This document shows positions 1 through 9,260 of a DNA stretch of 64,000 nucleotides, piece after piece. Every line of letters starts with the position of its first letter. Positions within the stretch are counted from its first letter, which is position 1. The notes below the pieces were generated by a model. The model was not told where the DNA came from, searched no databases, and saw nothing but the letters and a program-made list of their open reading frames with translations. The DNA is from Williamsia muralis NBRC 105860 (lineage in GTDB: Bacteria > Actinomycetota > Actinomycetes > Mycobacteriales > Mycobacteriaceae). The translations under genes and the position numbers were made by a program. Location of the stretch: contig NZ_BDAP01000002.1 of assembly GCF_001598915.1 (NCBI RefSeq), positions 496,001 through 560,000 on the forward strand, given 5' to 3'.

Positions 1-37
1 GACGAGGGATGGGGAGTCGGTTTCTGCCGTTCGTTCC

Positions 38-655
38 ATGGCCTCGGAACTGCGGGAGTTGGCAGTCGCACGTCCGACTGTCGCCCGGGGAGCGGCGTGG
101 CAATACATCAAAGAACTCGGTGCCCGAAACGACCGAGAAGCGTTGGCGGAGTTGTTCGGTGAAGGCACGGCCCCCGACGGACCGGACGGCAAGATGGAGG
201 GACTGATCGTCGGCAAGCTGTTCGGGATAGCCGAGGCCCACCTTGCCAATCCTTTGATGCGCGTCAACCCGACATGGCGGGGAAAGACCTTCGACCTGGG
301 CGCCGGAACGGGATTCAACAGATTGGCACCTATCGCTCGGCTGGCCATGCCGGTTGTCGCATTCGGGTACCGCGGGCTCCGGCGGGGACGCGGCGAGGTG
401 GAGGGTTTCGACTTCGACCATGCGATCGACAAAGGCCTGATCGAGCCACGAGTCATGGTGCGCGCGCTCGATTACGGTGTGCCGCAATACAAGAATCCCA
501 GCGTCCGCACGTTCCCCATCAAGAGGACGCGCGATGAGATCGTCGAGCTGGTCCCGGGGGTGTATCTGGGGCGCGCACTGCTCACCATGCCCGGCGGGGA
601 GGTTCGACTCATCGCCTACTTCGCGCTTCGTGAGCCGATCGGAAGCCCCCTGTGA
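38..655 (+). CDS. Conserved hypothetical protein, possibly 5'-partial
   Basis: A 205-residue soluble-looking protein if started at the ATG at 38. The reading frame stays open to the left edge of the window, so the true start may lie outside it. I recognise no catalytic motif or transmembrane segment; the C-terminal third is rich in beta-type hydrophobic patches (residues about 165-200). Its stop overlaps the GTG start of the next dehydrogenase gene by 4 bases, so it is translationally coupled to an SDR and a P450 and probably serves the same oxidation pathway. Function unknown; that it is a real gene is well supported by the overlap and coding pattern. Confidence 0.75.
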   Translation: MASELRELAVARPTVARGAAWQYIKELGARNDREALAELFGEGTAPDGPDGKMEGLIVGKLFGIAEAHLANPLMRVNPTWRGKTFDLGAGTGFNRLAPIARLAMPVVAFGYRGLRRGRGEVEGFDFDHAIDKGLIEPRVMVRALDYGVPQYKNPSVRTFPIKRTRDEIVELVPGVYLGRALLTMPGGEVRLIAYFALREPIGSPL

Positions 656-1461
656 TCGACCTCGATGGTGCCCGCGTCTGTGTCACGGGCGGTGCTCGCG
701 GGATCGGCCGAGCCACTGCAGCCGCCTTGGCCCAGAGGGGTGCCATCGTGACGATCGGCGACATCGATCTCGATGCCGCTTCGGCGACGGCGGACGAGCT
801 GGGAGTCAGGGCGGAAGCTCTCGATGTCACGGATGAGAAGAGCTTTCGGGAGTTCTTGCTGGCCGCCGCGGACGGCCACGACATCGACATGCTCGTGAAC
901 AACGCCGGAATCCAGCTGATGGGTCGCTTCGTCGATTCCGAACTCCAGGCGCTGCACCGCGAACTGGCCATCAATCTCGGCGCAGTGGTGACGGGGACCC
1001 ATCTGGTGCTGCCGCACATGATCGTCCGCGGCCGGGGTCACATCGTGAACGTCTCATCGATGGCAGGCAAGGTCTCGACACCAGGCATGGCAACCTACTG
1101 CGCTTCCAAGTTCGGAGTGGTCGCACTCTCGCGTGCCATCCGCGCCGAGATCGTCGGCACCGGGGTGAGCGTGACGACAGTGATGCCCGCTGCCACCCGG
1201 ACCGACTTGACCTCGGGGGTGACTTTGCGCCTGCAACCGACACTGGAGGCCGACGACGTCGCGGCGGCGATTGTCGCCAGCGCCGGTCACGGTAGATCAG
1301 AGGTCACGGTCCCCCGTTGGCTGGCGCCGATGGGCGTGGTCGAACAGGGTGTGCCGGAACGGCTTCTGCTGCAGGCCAAGCGACTCGTGGGTGGCAAGGA
1401 ACCGGGTGCGTTCGATCCGGGGGGTCGCCGGGCATACCTCGACAGGACCCAGATCCGATGA
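652..1461 (+). CDS. Short-chain dehydrogenase/reductase (classical SDR)
   Basis: 269 residues. Cofactor motif TGGARGIG at residues 12-19, NNAG at about 83-86, and the catalytic tyrosine and lysine in YCASK (Y149, K153), with the serine in the preceding NVSS strand. It should oxidise or reduce a hydroxyl/keto group with NAD(P). The GTG start overlaps the upstream stop as GTGA, and its own stop overlaps the P450 start as ATGA, so three genes are coupled. A role in finishing the oxidation of the P450 product, for example on a sterol, terpene or lipid, is inferred from context. Substrate cannot be read from the sequence. Confidence 0.9.
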   Translation: MIDLDGARVCVTGGARGIGRATAAALAQRGAIVTIGDIDLDAASATADELGVRAEALDVTDEKSFREFLLAAADGHDIDMLVNNAGIQLMGRFVDSELQALHRELAINLGAVVTGTHLVLPHMIVRGRGHIVNVSSMAGKVSTPGMATYCASKFGVVALSRAIRAEIVGTGVSVTTVMPAATRTDLTSGVTLRLQPTLEADDVAAAIVASAGHGRSEVTVPRWLAPMGVVEQGVPERLLLQAKRLVGGKEPGAFDPGGRRAYLDRTQIR

Positions 1462-2879
1462 GGCCGACGCGGGCAGGGGTCACCGACACTCTGCAGCGGG
1501 GTTCGGCCCGCCTGGCCTCGCTGTACCCGTCTTCGGCGGAACCGCTCGCCGCACCCCCCGGAGGCAGTGGACTAGAACCCGTCATGGGCAGCTACGGCAT
1601 TCCCGGTCTGGGGCACGTCCTGGAGAGCATCGCCCATCCTCTCGACTTCGGGCGTGAGCGATACCGCCGGTTCGGGCCGGTGTCGTGGACCGGCGCCGTC
1701 GGCTTCCGGGTTGTCACCGTGACGGGTCCGGAAGCGCTGCAGGAGGTCTGGCTCGACAAGAACAAGGTGTTCTCGAGCGAGAGGGGTTGGCACCCCGTGA
1801 TCGGTCCCTTTTTCCATCGGGGCCTCATGCTGCTCGATTTCGACGAGCACATGTTCCATCGACGGATCATGCAGCAGGCGTTCACGCGTCCCCGGCTAGA
1901 CGGCTACCTGGCGTTGTCGCGGCCGCTCGTGTCCGGGATCCTCGCCACATGGACCCCTGGCGAGCAAGTCCCTGTGTTCGACCACACCAAGGACTTGCTG
2001 CTCGCGATGGCGAGTCAGGTGTTCGTCGGCGAGCCCCCCGACAGCTCGACTGCGACTGATCTGTCGCGCGCGTTCGACGACGCGGTCCGGGGAGCGCAAG
2101 CGGTTGTCCGTCAGCCGGTTCCCGGCGGGCTGTGGGCTCGTGGTCTACGGGGCAGACGGCATCTGGAGCAATACTTCCGGACGGCGGTACCGAGCCGCCG
2201 TGGTCAATACGGCGACGACTTGTTCACCGTTTTGTGTCAGTCGCGCACCGACGAGGGCAACGTCTTCACCGATGAGGACGTCACCAATCACATGATCTTC
2301 CTGCTGATGGCGGCGCACGACACGAGCACCATCGCGCTGTCCATGCTGCTCTATCACCTCGGCAAAGATCCTGAGTTGCAGCAGAACCTGCGAGACGAGG
2401 TCGCAGGGCTACCTGCCGATGCTTCGATGGACGAGCTCAATTCCGCGCATCTGCTGGACTGCGCCTTCAAAGAGTCATTGCGGATGTATGCGCCTGCCGG
2501 GACGCTGTTCCGTCAGGCCGTGTCCGACACCAGCATCCTGGGCCATCACATACCTGCGGGCACCGAGATCGCGCTGAACGTGCATCTGTCGATGCGATTG
2601 GACACCTGGTGGTCGCAGCCAGACGTCTTTGATCCCGGTCGCTTCGACGACCCTGCGGTTCTGAAGGAGATGCATCGTTACGCGTGGTCGCCCTTCGGCG
2701 CCGGCGCCCACAAGTGCATCGGGATGCACTTTGCGGCCATGACCGTCAAAGCGGTGCTGCATCGACTTCTCCTCGACTTCTCTTGGACGGTGCCCCGCGA
2801 CTATGTCCCTCTGATGACCTGGGGAACCGGTCCGATGCCCGCCGACGGACTGCCGGTTCGGCTCCGCCGGATCCGATGA
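1458..2879 (+). CDS. Cytochrome P450
   Basis: 473 residues from the ATG at 1458, chosen because it forms an ATGA overlap with the SDR stop. The I-helix oxygen-binding segment A-A-H-D-T lies at 285-289, the ExxR pair of the K-helix in KESLR (E339, R342), and the haem-binding loop FGAGAHKCIG at 413-422 with cysteine 420 as the thiolate ligand. All key residues are present, so it should be active, taking electrons from a ferredoxin encoded elsewhere. Soluble, with no membrane anchor. Last gene of the three-gene operon; a hydroxylation followed by SDR oxidation is the likely sequence. Substrate and CYP family are not assignable by eye. Confidence 0.95.
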   Translation: MRPTRAGVTDTLQRGSARLASLYPSSAEPLAAPPGGSGLEPVMGSYGIPGLGHVLESIAHPLDFGRERYRRFGPVSWTGAVGFRVVTVTGPEALQEVWLDKNKVFSSERGWHPVIGPFFHRGLMLLDFDEHMFHRRIMQQAFTRPRLDGYLALSRPLVSGILATWTPGEQVPVFDHTKDLLLAMASQVFVGEPPDSSTATDLSRAFDDAVRGAQAVVRQPVPGGLWARGLRGRRHLEQYFRTAVPSRRGQYGDDLFTVLCQSRTDEGNVFTDEDVTNHMIFLLMAAHDTSTIALSMLLYHLGKDPELQQNLRDEVAGLPADASMDELNSAHLLDCAFKESLRMYAPAGTLFRQAVSDTSILGHHIPAGTEIALNVHLSMRLDTWWSQPDVFDPGRFDDPAVLKEMHRYAWSPFGAGAHKCIGMHFAAMTVKAVLHRLLLDFSWTVPRDYVPLMTWGTGPMPADGLPVRLRRIR

Positions 2880-2892
2880 TCACGCCGCGGCC

Positions 2893-2929
2893 ATCGGCCC
2901 GGCCTCGTCCCCGCGCCTGAGGGGCCGAT
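2893..2929 (+). terminator. Candidate weak hairpin after the P450 operon
   Basis: ATCGGCCC at 2893-2900 pairs with GGGCCGAT at 2922-2929 (8-bp stem, 21-nt loop), 14 bases after the P450 stop. There is no T-tract, so termination is only a possibility. Confidence 0.35.
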
Positions 2930-2972
2930 CGGCTCGATCGCCGCACCTGGGCAGTTCCGTCCGCGCCACTCC

Positions 2973-3002
2973 TCGACTTGGGTACGGTAGGGGGGTATGG
3001 TA
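2973..3002 (+). promoter_or_regulatory. Promoter and CsoR-type operator of the copper operon
   Basis: TACGGTAGGGGGGTATGGTA occupies 2983-3002, a G-tract followed by GTATGGTA as in described CsoR copper operators. TATGGT at 2996-3001 can serve as -10 and TCGACT at 2973-2978 as -35, spaced 17 bases, so the operator fills the spacer and -10. The first gene encodes CsoR, which implies autoregulation: Cu(I) binding to CsoR would free this promoter. The -35 match is weak. Confidence 0.65.
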
Positions 3003-3034
3003 AACCGGTACGAACAACGGGCGAAAGAGGGCAC

Positions 3035-3334
3035 ATGGCCGACGAGCACCAACACCACGGCTACATCAACCGTAAGGACGACTACCTCAAGCGGCTGCGC
3101 CGTATCGAAGGGCAGGCCCGCGGGTTGCAGCGGATGGTCGAAGACGAGAAGTACTGCATCGACATCCTCACCCAGGTGGCGGCGATGACCAAGGCATTGC
3201 AAGCGGTGAGCCTGGGACTGCTCGAGGAGCACATGTCGCATTGCGTCGTCGACGCAGCCCGCCAGAGCGAAGAACAGGGTCAGGAAAAAGTCAAAGAGGC
3301 CACCGAGGCAATCGCCCGGCTGGTCCGGTCGTAG
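3035..3334 (+). CDS. csoR: Copper-sensing repressor CsoR
   Basis: 99 residues from the ATG at 3035, which follows GAAAGAGGG; the upstream in-frame extension is unlike the family. The Cu(I) ligands are present as C41, H66 and C70, with the same spacing (+25, +29) as the Cys-His-Cys triad of Mycobacterium tuberculosis CsoR. The short His-rich N-terminus (HQHH) precedes the all-helical fold. It should repress its own promoter at 2973-3002 and release when copper accumulates. It is followed closely by a copper chaperone and a copper ATPase, so the assignment is firm. Confidence 0.95.
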   Translation: MADEHQHHGYINRKDDYLKRLRRIEGQARGLQRMVEDEKYCIDILTQVAAMTKALQAVSLGLLEEHMSHCVVDAARQSEEQGQEKVKEATEAIARLVRS

Positions 3335-3348
3335 AAGGAGGGGCGAAC

Positions 3349-3552
3349 ATGAGCGCGCAGACCTACACGGTGGTGGGAATGACATGCCAGCACTGCGTCG
3401 CATCGGTCACCGAGGAAGTGTCCGAGGTGCCCGGCGTGGACAAGGTGGACGTGGACCTGAACAGCGGCGGGCTCACCGTCCACAGTGAGCAGCCGGTCGG
3501 CCGGGACGAGATCGAGGCCGCGGTGCACGAGGCCGGATACCGGCTGGGCTGA
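3349..3552 (+). CDS. copZ: Copper chaperone (HMA domain, CopZ-like)
   Basis: 67 residues, a single heavy-metal-associated domain with GMTCQHC (C13, C16) as the Cu(I) site. The start at 3349 is set by a strong Shine-Dalgarno, AAGGAGGGG at 3335-3343; an upstream in-frame extension overlapping csoR lacks HMA character. It should shuttle cytosolic Cu(I) to the adjacent ATPase and possibly to CsoR. Three bases separate it from copA. Confidence 0.93.
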   Translation: MSAQTYTVVGMTCQHCVASVTEEVSEVPGVDKVDVDLNSGGLTVHSEQPVGRDEIEAAVHEAGYRLG

Positions 3553-3555
3553 GCA

Positions 3556-5829
3556 ATGAGTTCGACTACGCCGACGAGTTCCACCGGCGACGCGAAAGCG
3601 GCTGTCCCGCAGGCACATGTCGACCTCGAGATCGCTGGGATGACGTGTGCCTCGTGTGCCAACCGCATCGAACGCAAGCTCAACAAGCTCGACGGCGTGC
3701 AGGCGACGGTGAACTACGCGACCGAAAAGGCAAACGTCGCCTACTCCGATCCGGTCGCCACCGGCGACTTGATCGCTGCGGTCGAGGCGGCCGGTTACCG
3801 GGCGAAAGCGATCGAGGATCATCCCGATTCCGCCGCCGACGACAACGATGACGACGGTCATGATCAGGAACTGAACCGCCTGCGTCATCGCACGCTGGTC
3901 AGCGCCGCCCTCTCCGTTCCCGTGATCGCCATGGCGATGATCCCGCCTCTGCAGTTCGACAATTGGCAGTGGCTCTCGTTGACACTCGCAGCGCCTGTGG
4001 TCGTGTGGGGAGGCTGGCAGTTCCACCGGGCGGCAGCGATCAACCTGCGTCACGGCGCTGCGACGATGGACACACTCGTATCGGTGGGAACCATTGCCGC
4101 GCTGGGCTGGTCGCTGTACGCGCTGTTCTTCGGAGCCGCAGGCGATCCCCAGACCGCACACGGCGGGATGGAGATGAGCTCCTCGGACGGGTCGGCCAAC
4201 ATCTACCTGGAGGCGGCGGCGGGAGTCACCACCTTCATCTTGGCGGGCCGGTTCTTCGAGATGCGATCCAAACGCCGTGCGGGAGCGGCCTTGCGAACGC
4301 TTCTCGGTCTCGGCGCCAAAGACGTGACCGTGCTCAGGGGTGACACCGAATCGCTGGTGCCCATCGGAGACCTGGTCGTCGGTGACCTGTTCGTGGTGCG
4401 GCCGGGCGAGCGGATCGCAACCGACGGTGTGGTGGTAAGTGGCTCGTCGGCAGTGGATGCGTCGATGTTGACCGGTGAATCGGTGCCGGTCGAGGTGAAC
4501 GAAGGCGATGCGGTGGTCGGCGCAACGGTGAACGCCGGAGGTCGGATCACCGTACGCGCGACCAAGATCGGTAACGACACTCAGCTCGCGCAGATGGCGA
4601 GGCTGGTGGAACAGGCGCAGAACGGCAAGGCGCAGGTACAGCGTTTGGCCGACCGGATCTCCGGTGTCTTCGTGCCCGTGGTCATCGCGCTCGCGCTGGG
4701 CACCCTGGCTGTATGGCTGCTGCTCGGATATGACGCTGCCGATGCCTTCACCGCGGCGGTCGCCGTGTTGATCATCGCGTGCCCCTGCGCACTCGGGCTG
4801 GCGACGCCGACCGCGTTGATGGTCGGGACAGGCCGCGGGGCCACGATGGGAATACTGATCAAGGGACCCGAGGTGCTCGAGTCCACCCGGCAGGTCGACA
4901 CCGTGGTGCTCGACAAGACCGGCACCGTGACAACCGGTCAGATGACCTTGACGGAGGTTGCCGTCGCCGACGGTGAAGAGACGGATCATGTTGTGCGCGT
5001 GGCCGGAGCGGTCGAGAACGCGTCCGAACATCCGATCGCGCGTGCCATCGCCGACGGTGCACGCGAGCGCACCGGGCCGCTGCCCGCAGTTCGTGACTTC
5101 GTCAATTCCGCGGGCCTCGGGGTCCAGGGTGTCGTCGACGACGTGGAGGTGCTTCTCGGTCGACCACAACTGCTGACCGAGCGAGGCAACGAGATACCCG
5201 GTGAGCTGGTCGCCGCACTGGAGCGGGCGGGTTCGGAAGGCCAGACTGCTGTCGCGGTCGCCTGGGGCGGACGCGCCCGCGGCGTGCTCGTGGTCTCCGA
5301 CGTGGTGAAGGCGACGTCGCGGCGGGCGGTTGCGGAGTTGGTGGACCTCGGTCTCGAGCCGGTGTTGCTCACCGGTGATCACGAGAGTGTCGCCAAAGCG
5401 GTTGCCGCACAGGTGGGTATCAGCACAGTGATCGCGGGGGTATTGCCTTCTGCGAAGGTCGATACAATCAAGGATTTGCAGGCACAAGGAAAGACCGTGG
5501 CGATGGTCGGCGACGGTGTCAACGACGCCGCCGCTCTGGCTCAGGCCGATCTGGGACTGGCGATGGGCACGGGGACCGACGCCGCGATCGAGGCCGGGGA
5601 CATCACCCTGGTCCGGGGTGACCTGCGGGCCGCAGGCGATGCGATTCGCCTGTCTCGCGCAACACTTCGCACCATCAAAGGAAATCTGTTCTGGGCGTTC
5701 GGATACAACGTGGCCGCGCTGCCACTGGCCGCACTCGGATTGCTCAGCCCCATGATCGCCGGCGGGGCGATGGCGTTGTCATCGGTGTTTGTCGTCGGAA
5801 ACAGCCTGCGCCTGAAGAGGTTCCGCTGA
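3556..5829 (+). CDS. copA: Cu(I)-exporting P1B-type ATPase
   Basis: 757 residues. One N-terminal HMA domain with GMTCASC (C31, C34), then eight expected membrane helices including the metal-selective CPC motif (C409, P410, C411). The TGES actuator loop lies at about 312-315, the phosphorylated DKTGT at D453, and [10 protein letters not shown] near residue 650. The hydrophilic linker after the HMA domain is Asp/His-rich. It pumps Cu(I) out of the cytoplasm using ATP. Third gene of csoR-copZ-copA, matching the CsoR-controlled CtpV-type operons of mycobacteria. Confidence 0.96.
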   Translation: MSSTTPTSSTGDAKAAVPQAHVDLEIAGMTCASCANRIERKLNKLDGVQATVNYATEKANVAYSDPVATGDLIAAVEAAGYRAKAIEDHPDSAADDNDDDGHDQELNRLRHRTLVSAALSVPVIAMAMIPPLQFDNWQWLSLTLAAPVVVWGGWQFHRAAAINLRHGAATMDTLVSVGTIAALGWSLYALFFGAAGDPQTAHGGMEMSSSDGSANIYLEAAAGVTTFILAGRFFEMRSKRRAGAALRTLLGLGAKDVTVLRGDTESLVPIGDLVVGDLFVVRPGERIATDGVVVSGSSAVDASMLTGESVPVEVNEGDAVVGATVNAGGRITVRATKIGNDTQLAQMARLVEQAQNGKAQVQRLADRISGVFVPVVIALALGTLAVWLLLGYDAADAFTAAVAVLIIACPCALGLATPTALMVGTGRGATMGILIKGPEVLESTRQVDTVVLDKTGTVTTGQMTLTEVAVADGEETDHVVRVAGAVENASEHPIARAIADGARERTGPLPAVRDFVNSAGLGVQGVVDDVEVLLGRPQLLTERGNEIPGELVAALERAGSEGQTAVAVAWGGRARGVLVVSDVVKATSRRAVAELVDLGLEPVLLTGDHESVAKAVAAQVGISTVIAGVLPSAKVDTIKDLQAQGKTVAMVGDGVNDAAALAQADLGLAMGTGTDAAIEAGDITLVRGDLRAAGDAIRLSRATLRTIKGNLFWAFGYNVAALPLAALGLLSPMIAGGAMALSSVFVVGNSLRLKRFR

Positions 5830-5844
5830 CGGCGGGACATCGGG

Positions 5845-6279
5845 CTACTGATTGTCGAGGGCGATGATCAGGGCGCGGACGGTGGTGCGTGTGCTTTCGA
5901 GGTCGTTCACACTGATGCCGACGCGGGCGAGTAGCTGGGACCTCTCGACGTCCGACTCCCGCACCAGTTCGGCCAAGATCGCCCCGCCGGCGCTGGTGAG
6001 TCGGAGTAGGGGTGAGGTCTGATGGTCGGGATTGTCCTGGCTCTCCAGAAGCCCTTCACGTAAGAGGTCGCCGCAGACGCGATGCACGCTCTGGCGTGAC
6101 AGGCCAAGGCGTCGTGCAGCTCCGGCCACCGTCGCCGGTTCTGACAGGACACTGAGCACGTGCCAGCGGGCAACGGTCTGTCCGGCCCGTCGAGCCACGT
6201 CCTCGCTCGTCCGGCGCGATGCGCCGGCGAGTTCGTAGACGTCGGCGATGAGCAATCGGTAAGCCTCCGCCTTGTTCAC
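5845..6279 (-). CDS. MarR-family transcriptional regulator
   Basis: 144 residues from a GTG at 6279. The central winged helix-turn-helix covers roughly residues 38-100, with the recognition helix around LGLSRQSVHRVCGDLL and the beta-wing near SQDNPDHQTSP. MarR proteins bind as dimers to palindromes and are released by small aromatic ligands. Divergent from the gene starting at 6325, with a strong palindrome in the 45-bp gap, so it likely represses both itself and that neighbour. The Shine-Dalgarno is weak. Convergent with copA, 15 bp apart. Confidence 0.88.
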   Translation of the reverse strand: MNKAEAYRLLIADVYELAGASRRTSEDVARRAGQTVARWHVLSVLSEPATVAGAARRLGLSRQSVHRVCGDLLREGLLESQDNPDHQTSPLLRLTSAGGAILAELVRESDVERSQLLARVGISVNDLESTRTTVRALIIALDNQ

Positions 6280-6299
6280 CTACCCAGCCTGGCATATTC

Positions 6300-6332
6300 G
6301 TCAGCAATCTGACAACATGTCAACATGCTGAC
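6300..6332. promoter_or_regulatory. Nested palindromes, putative MarR operator
   Basis: TGACA-ACA-TGTCA at 6310-6322 is a palindrome with perfect 5-bp arms, nested in GTCAGCA (6300-6306) and TGCTGAC (6326-6332). It lies between two divergent starts (6279 minus, 6325 plus), and the outer arm covers the ATG at 6325. This is the typical size and place of a MarR-dimer site. Inferred, not proven. Confidence 0.65.
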
Positions 6333-6855
6333 GGAGTTCGGAGGCGACAATGCCCTGGCCGCCCACTTGCATTCCCGTGGGCCGGCTCAGGGCGCAGCTG
6401 AGCACTTGCGGGCGTTCGGCAGATTCGTGGGGTCCTGGCATATTCGCTGGATACCGGCGGCAACGGACTCTCCCGAACTCGACGGAGAACTCCACTTCGG
6501 GTGGGTCCTGGGCGGTCGGGCGATCCAGGATGTGTGGATGGTGCCCGGGGCTGCTCTTGCGCCACCGGAACGGGGGCTTCGAGCATTCCATGGATCAACC
6601 ATCCGGTTCTACGACCCGTCGATCGCAGCGTGGAGGTCAACGTGGATGGAGCCGATCAATGCACGTGTTCGAAAGTTCATCGGCGAGATAGGCGACGGGG
6701 ATATCACTTTGACCAGCACAGATGACGAACCAACGCTTCGGTGGCGCTTCACCGACATCACCGACAACACCTTCACATGGACAGGGGAGTTCTCCGACGA
6801 CGGCGAGAACACCTGGACTCTCGAAGAGACGATGCTCGCCACCCGGGTTGCGTGA
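6325..6855 (+). CDS. Uncharacterised protein, possible beta-barrel ligand-binding fold
   Basis: 176 residues, no signal peptide or membrane segment. Conserved-looking segments include GSWHIRW near 37-43, a DGELHFGWVLGGRAIQDVW stretch at about 53-71, and alternating-hydrophobic strands with many tryptophans to the end. This resembles small lipocalin-like/DUF1579-type proteins, a tentative structural impression only. No Shine-Dalgarno precedes the ATG, which sits inside the presumed MarR operator, so the mRNA may be leaderless. It is the likely regulatory target of the divergent MarR gene. Confidence 0.75.
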   Translation: MLTEFGGDNALAAHLHSRGPAQGAAEHLRAFGRFVGSWHIRWIPAATDSPELDGELHFGWVLGGRAIQDVWMVPGAALAPPERGLRAFHGSTIRFYDPSIAAWRSTWMEPINARVRKFIGEIGDGDITLTSTDDEPTLRWRFTDITDNTFTWTGEFSDDGENTWTLEETMLATRVA

Positions 6856-6881
6856 CGGCCGGAGCTGTCGACCGGGCAGGT

Positions 6882-7652
6882 TCAGGCAGACACCGCTGGA
6901 TTGGGGATCTGATCGAGTTCGGGTTCGTTTGCACCCTTGTCGAAGACGAGCGGGTAGAGAATGCCGGCCAACAGTGCGCCCACGAGCGGCGCGACCCAGA
7001 ACAACCACAGCTGACCGGGCGCGCCATTGCCGTTGAAGAACGCCACCGCCGTCGATCGCGCGGGGTTCACCGAGGTGTTGGTGATCGGGATGCTGATGAG
7101 GTGAATGAGGGTGAGGGCCAGACCAATTGCAATGCCCGCGATACCTTGTGGCGCTCGGGTGTCGGTGGCACCCAGGATGACGATGACAAAGATGGCGGTC
7201 AGCACGATCTCGGCCACGAGTGCGGCCCACAAGGTGTACCCGCCCGGCGAGTGGTCGCCGAAGCCGTTGGCGGCCATCGAACCCTCGGCCTCGAACCCTT
7301 CTTTGCCATTGGCGATGAGAAGGATGATCGCGCCGCCGACGAGGCCACCGATCACCTGCACGACGACGTAGCCCGGTACGTCCTTCCACTGGAAACGCCT
7401 GGCCAGAGCGGCTCCCACCGTGACGGCCGGGTTGAAATGTCCACCCGAGATGTGACCGAGGGCGTATACGCCGGTCAGGACGCTGAGGCCGAAAGCGATG
7501 GATACGCCGAGGAACCCGATGCCGAGCTGGGTCCCGTCGTCGTCCGCGATCACCTTCGCTGCGAAAACGGCGCTGCCGCAACCCCCGAGAACGAGCCAGA
7601 ACGTTCCCAGTGCTTCGGCAGCTAACTTTTGAACTGTCGTCGGAGCAGACAT
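6882..7652 (-). CDS. aqpZ: Aquaporin Z-type water channel (MIP family)
   Basis: 256 residues with six membrane helices and both half-helix signatures: NPA in GGHFNPAVT (74-76) and NPAR in SVNPARS (196-199), the arginine forming the selectivity filter. The lack of the Asp after the second NPA favours an aquaporin over a glycerol facilitator. It works in the plasma membrane for water flux. AGGTAATCC precedes the ATG at 7652. Monocistronic by appearance, between an upstream AT-richer gap and the MarR-linked gene. Confidence 0.93.
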   Translation of the reverse strand: MSAPTTVQKLAAEALGTFWLVLGGCGSAVFAAKVIADDDGTQLGIGFLGVSIAFGLSVLTGVYALGHISGGHFNPAVTVGAALARRFQWKDVPGYVVVQVIGGLVGGAIILLIANGKEGFEAEGSMAANGFGDHSPGGYTLWAALVAEIVLTAIFVIVILGATDTRAPQGIAGIAIGLALTLIHLISIPITNTSVNPARSTAVAFFNGNGAPGQLWLFWVAPLVGALLAGILYPLVFDKGANEPELDQIPNPAVSA

Positions 7653-7861
7653 TTTCGGATTACCTCCACTAGTGGTCTAGCTGTGGCACACGATTTAGAC
7701 TCGGATGGAACGACGCGGTCACCTGACGATCTTTCCGTTGAATCGGCTGGTTGCTCATCGAAAGTATTACCACCGTCACCCAATTCGTGAGCCCAGGATT
7801 GCGGATTGAAATGTCACGAAATGAAAATGCCCGCCGACAAGGTGAGGAATGAGGCGCCAGT
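7653..7861. promoter_or_regulatory. Divergent regulatory region between aqpZ and pirin genes
   Basis: 209 bases, more AT-rich than their surroundings, between divergent genes. CCACTAGTGG at 7666-7675 is a perfect 10-bp palindrome just upstream of the aqpZ ribosome-binding site and could be an operator. I could not define a convincing -35/-10 pair for either gene. Confidence 0.4.
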
Positions 7862-8836
7862 ATGAGCAACGTGGTCAACGGTCCGGAAATCGATTGCTCA
7901 CCGGCCCCCGGAGATCGGCATCACGTGCAGATCCTGACGTCGCGCGACGTTCCGCTGGGCGGTCCGCGTGCCATGACCGTCCACCGCACATTGCCGCAGC
8001 GTGCCCGGTCCCTGATCGGGGCCTGGTGCTTCGCCGACCACTACGGCCCGGCGGATGTCCGGACCACGGGTGGGATGGACGTGCCACCGCACCCGCACAC
8101 CGGGTTGCAGACGGTGAGCTGGCTTTTCACCGGCGAGATCGAGCACCGCGACAGTTTGGGTGTTCACGCCTTCGTCCGCCCGGGCGAGGTGAACCTGATG
8201 ACTGCGGGTCATGGGATCGCCCACTCGGAGGTTTCTACGCCCGACACCACCACGTTGCACGGCGTCCAGCTGTGGGTGGCCCTTCCTGACGAATCGCGCG
8301 ACACGGCGCGAAACTTCGAGCACTTCGTTCCCGAACCGATCGCACTCGACGGCGGCCGCGTGAGTGTCTTCATCGGTGATCTGCTCGGAAAGTCGTCGCC
8401 GGTCACCACGTTCAGCCCGCTGTTGGGCGCTCAGATCGATCTCGACATGGGTGCGTCCGTCACCATCCCGGTGCATCCCACGTTCGAGCACGGTGTGCTG
8501 GTGGACCAGGGCTCGGTCAGTGTGGAAGGAGCCGAGGTGGGGCAGACGGAGTTGGCCTACCTGGCTCCCGGGCACCACCACATCACATTGCAGAGTTCCG
8601 ATGAACGCCCGTGCAGGATGATCTTGTTGGGCGGCACACCATTCGGCGAGGATCTGGTGATGTGGTGGAACTTCGTCGGACGCAGTCACGAGGAGATCGT
8701 GGAGTACCGGACGCAGTGGCAGGCGCAAGCCGACCGGTTCGGACACGTCGAGGGCTACGTGGGTGGCGTCGACCGCCTGCCTGCACCGACATTGCCGAAT
8801 GCCCGGATCAAACCACGTCTGACCGCTGAGTCCTGA
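7862..8836 (+). CDS. Pirin-family bicupin protein
   Basis: 324 residues with two cupin domains. The N-terminal metal site is visible as PHPHTGLQTVSW (about 76-87) with the second motif in GHGIAHSE near 116-123, giving the His-His-His-Glu set of pirins. Bacterial pirins act as quercetinase-like dioxygenases or redox-linked cofactors; which applies is not visible. No Shine-Dalgarno of note precedes the ATG at 7862. It is followed 41 bases later by a small acetyltransferase gene in the same direction, a frequent pairing of stress-type genes. Confidence 0.9.
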   Translation: MSNVVNGPEIDCSPAPGDRHHVQILTSRDVPLGGPRAMTVHRTLPQRARSLIGAWCFADHYGPADVRTTGGMDVPPHPHTGLQTVSWLFTGEIEHRDSLGVHAFVRPGEVNLMTAGHGIAHSEVSTPDTTTLHGVQLWVALPDESRDTARNFEHFVPEPIALDGGRVSVFIGDLLGKSSPVTTFSPLLGAQIDLDMGASVTIPVHPTFEHGVLVDQGSVSVEGAEVGQTELAYLAPGHHHITLQSSDERPCRMILLGGTPFGEDLVMWWNFVGRSHEEIVEYRTQWQAQADRFGHVEGYVGGVDRLPAPTLPNARIKPRLTAES

Positions 8837-8877
8837 TGTGGGTGGAATAGCGGATACCTCGGAAAGGTTGTCGTGGC

Positions 8878-9231
8878 ATGACTCAAAACAGCTCCACCAT
8901 CACCGACAAGACCGGCGCGCCAGTGACCGTTGCACCCGACCCGGACAAGCACCGGTACACAGTCTCCGTGGACGGCGAGGTCGTCGGGTTCGCAGCCTAC
9001 GCAGACCGCGAACAGAGTCGGGTTTTCTACCACACCGAGGTGCAAGAGGCGTTCGGAGGACGCGGACTGGCCACGATCCTCGTCTCAGAGGCGCTCGATG
9101 ATGTTCGCGCACAAGGCAAGCGGATTGTTGCGGTGTGCCCGTTGGTCTCGGCCTTCCTGAAGAAGCATCCCGCTTACGCCGACATCACGGACCCGGTCAC
9201 CAAAGACATCTTGACCTGGCTGGGCGCCTGA
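8878..9231 (+). CDS. Small GNAT-family N-acetyltransferase (YjdJ/COG2388 type)
   Basis: 117 residues, shorter than a full GNAT enzyme, as in the COG2388 branch. It holds the acetyl-CoA loop EAFGGRGLATILV (about 58-70) and the helix-strand ending KRIVAVCPLVSAFLKKHP. The substrate of this group is generally unknown. GAAAGG lies just upstream of the ATG at 8878. It ends convergently with azlD, 29 bases away, over a GGCGCC-based hairpin. Confidence 0.85.
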   Translation: MTQNSSTITDKTGAPVTVAPDPDKHRYTVSVDGEVVGFAAYADREQSRVFYHTEVQEAFGGRGLATILVSEALDDVRAQGKRIVAVCPLVSAFLKKHPAYADITDPVTKDILTWLGA

Positions 9232-9249
9232 CAGTCCGGCTCGGCGCCC
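9222..9249. terminator. Candidate shared hairpin between convergent genes
   Basis: GGGCGCC at 9222-9228 pairs with GGCGCCC at 9243-9249 (7-bp stem, 14-nt loop), overlapping the end of the acetyltransferase gene and lying before the azlD stop. No T-tract; possibly a bidirectional stop. Confidence 0.4.
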
Positions 9250-9260
9250 GGATGCCGGTG

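Noticed and set aside
3280-5487. 735-codon open frame on the minus strand opposite copA
   Set aside because: A GC-rich shadow: the plus strand has all P-type ATPase motifs, and the antisense protein is His/Asp/Arg-rich without domains.
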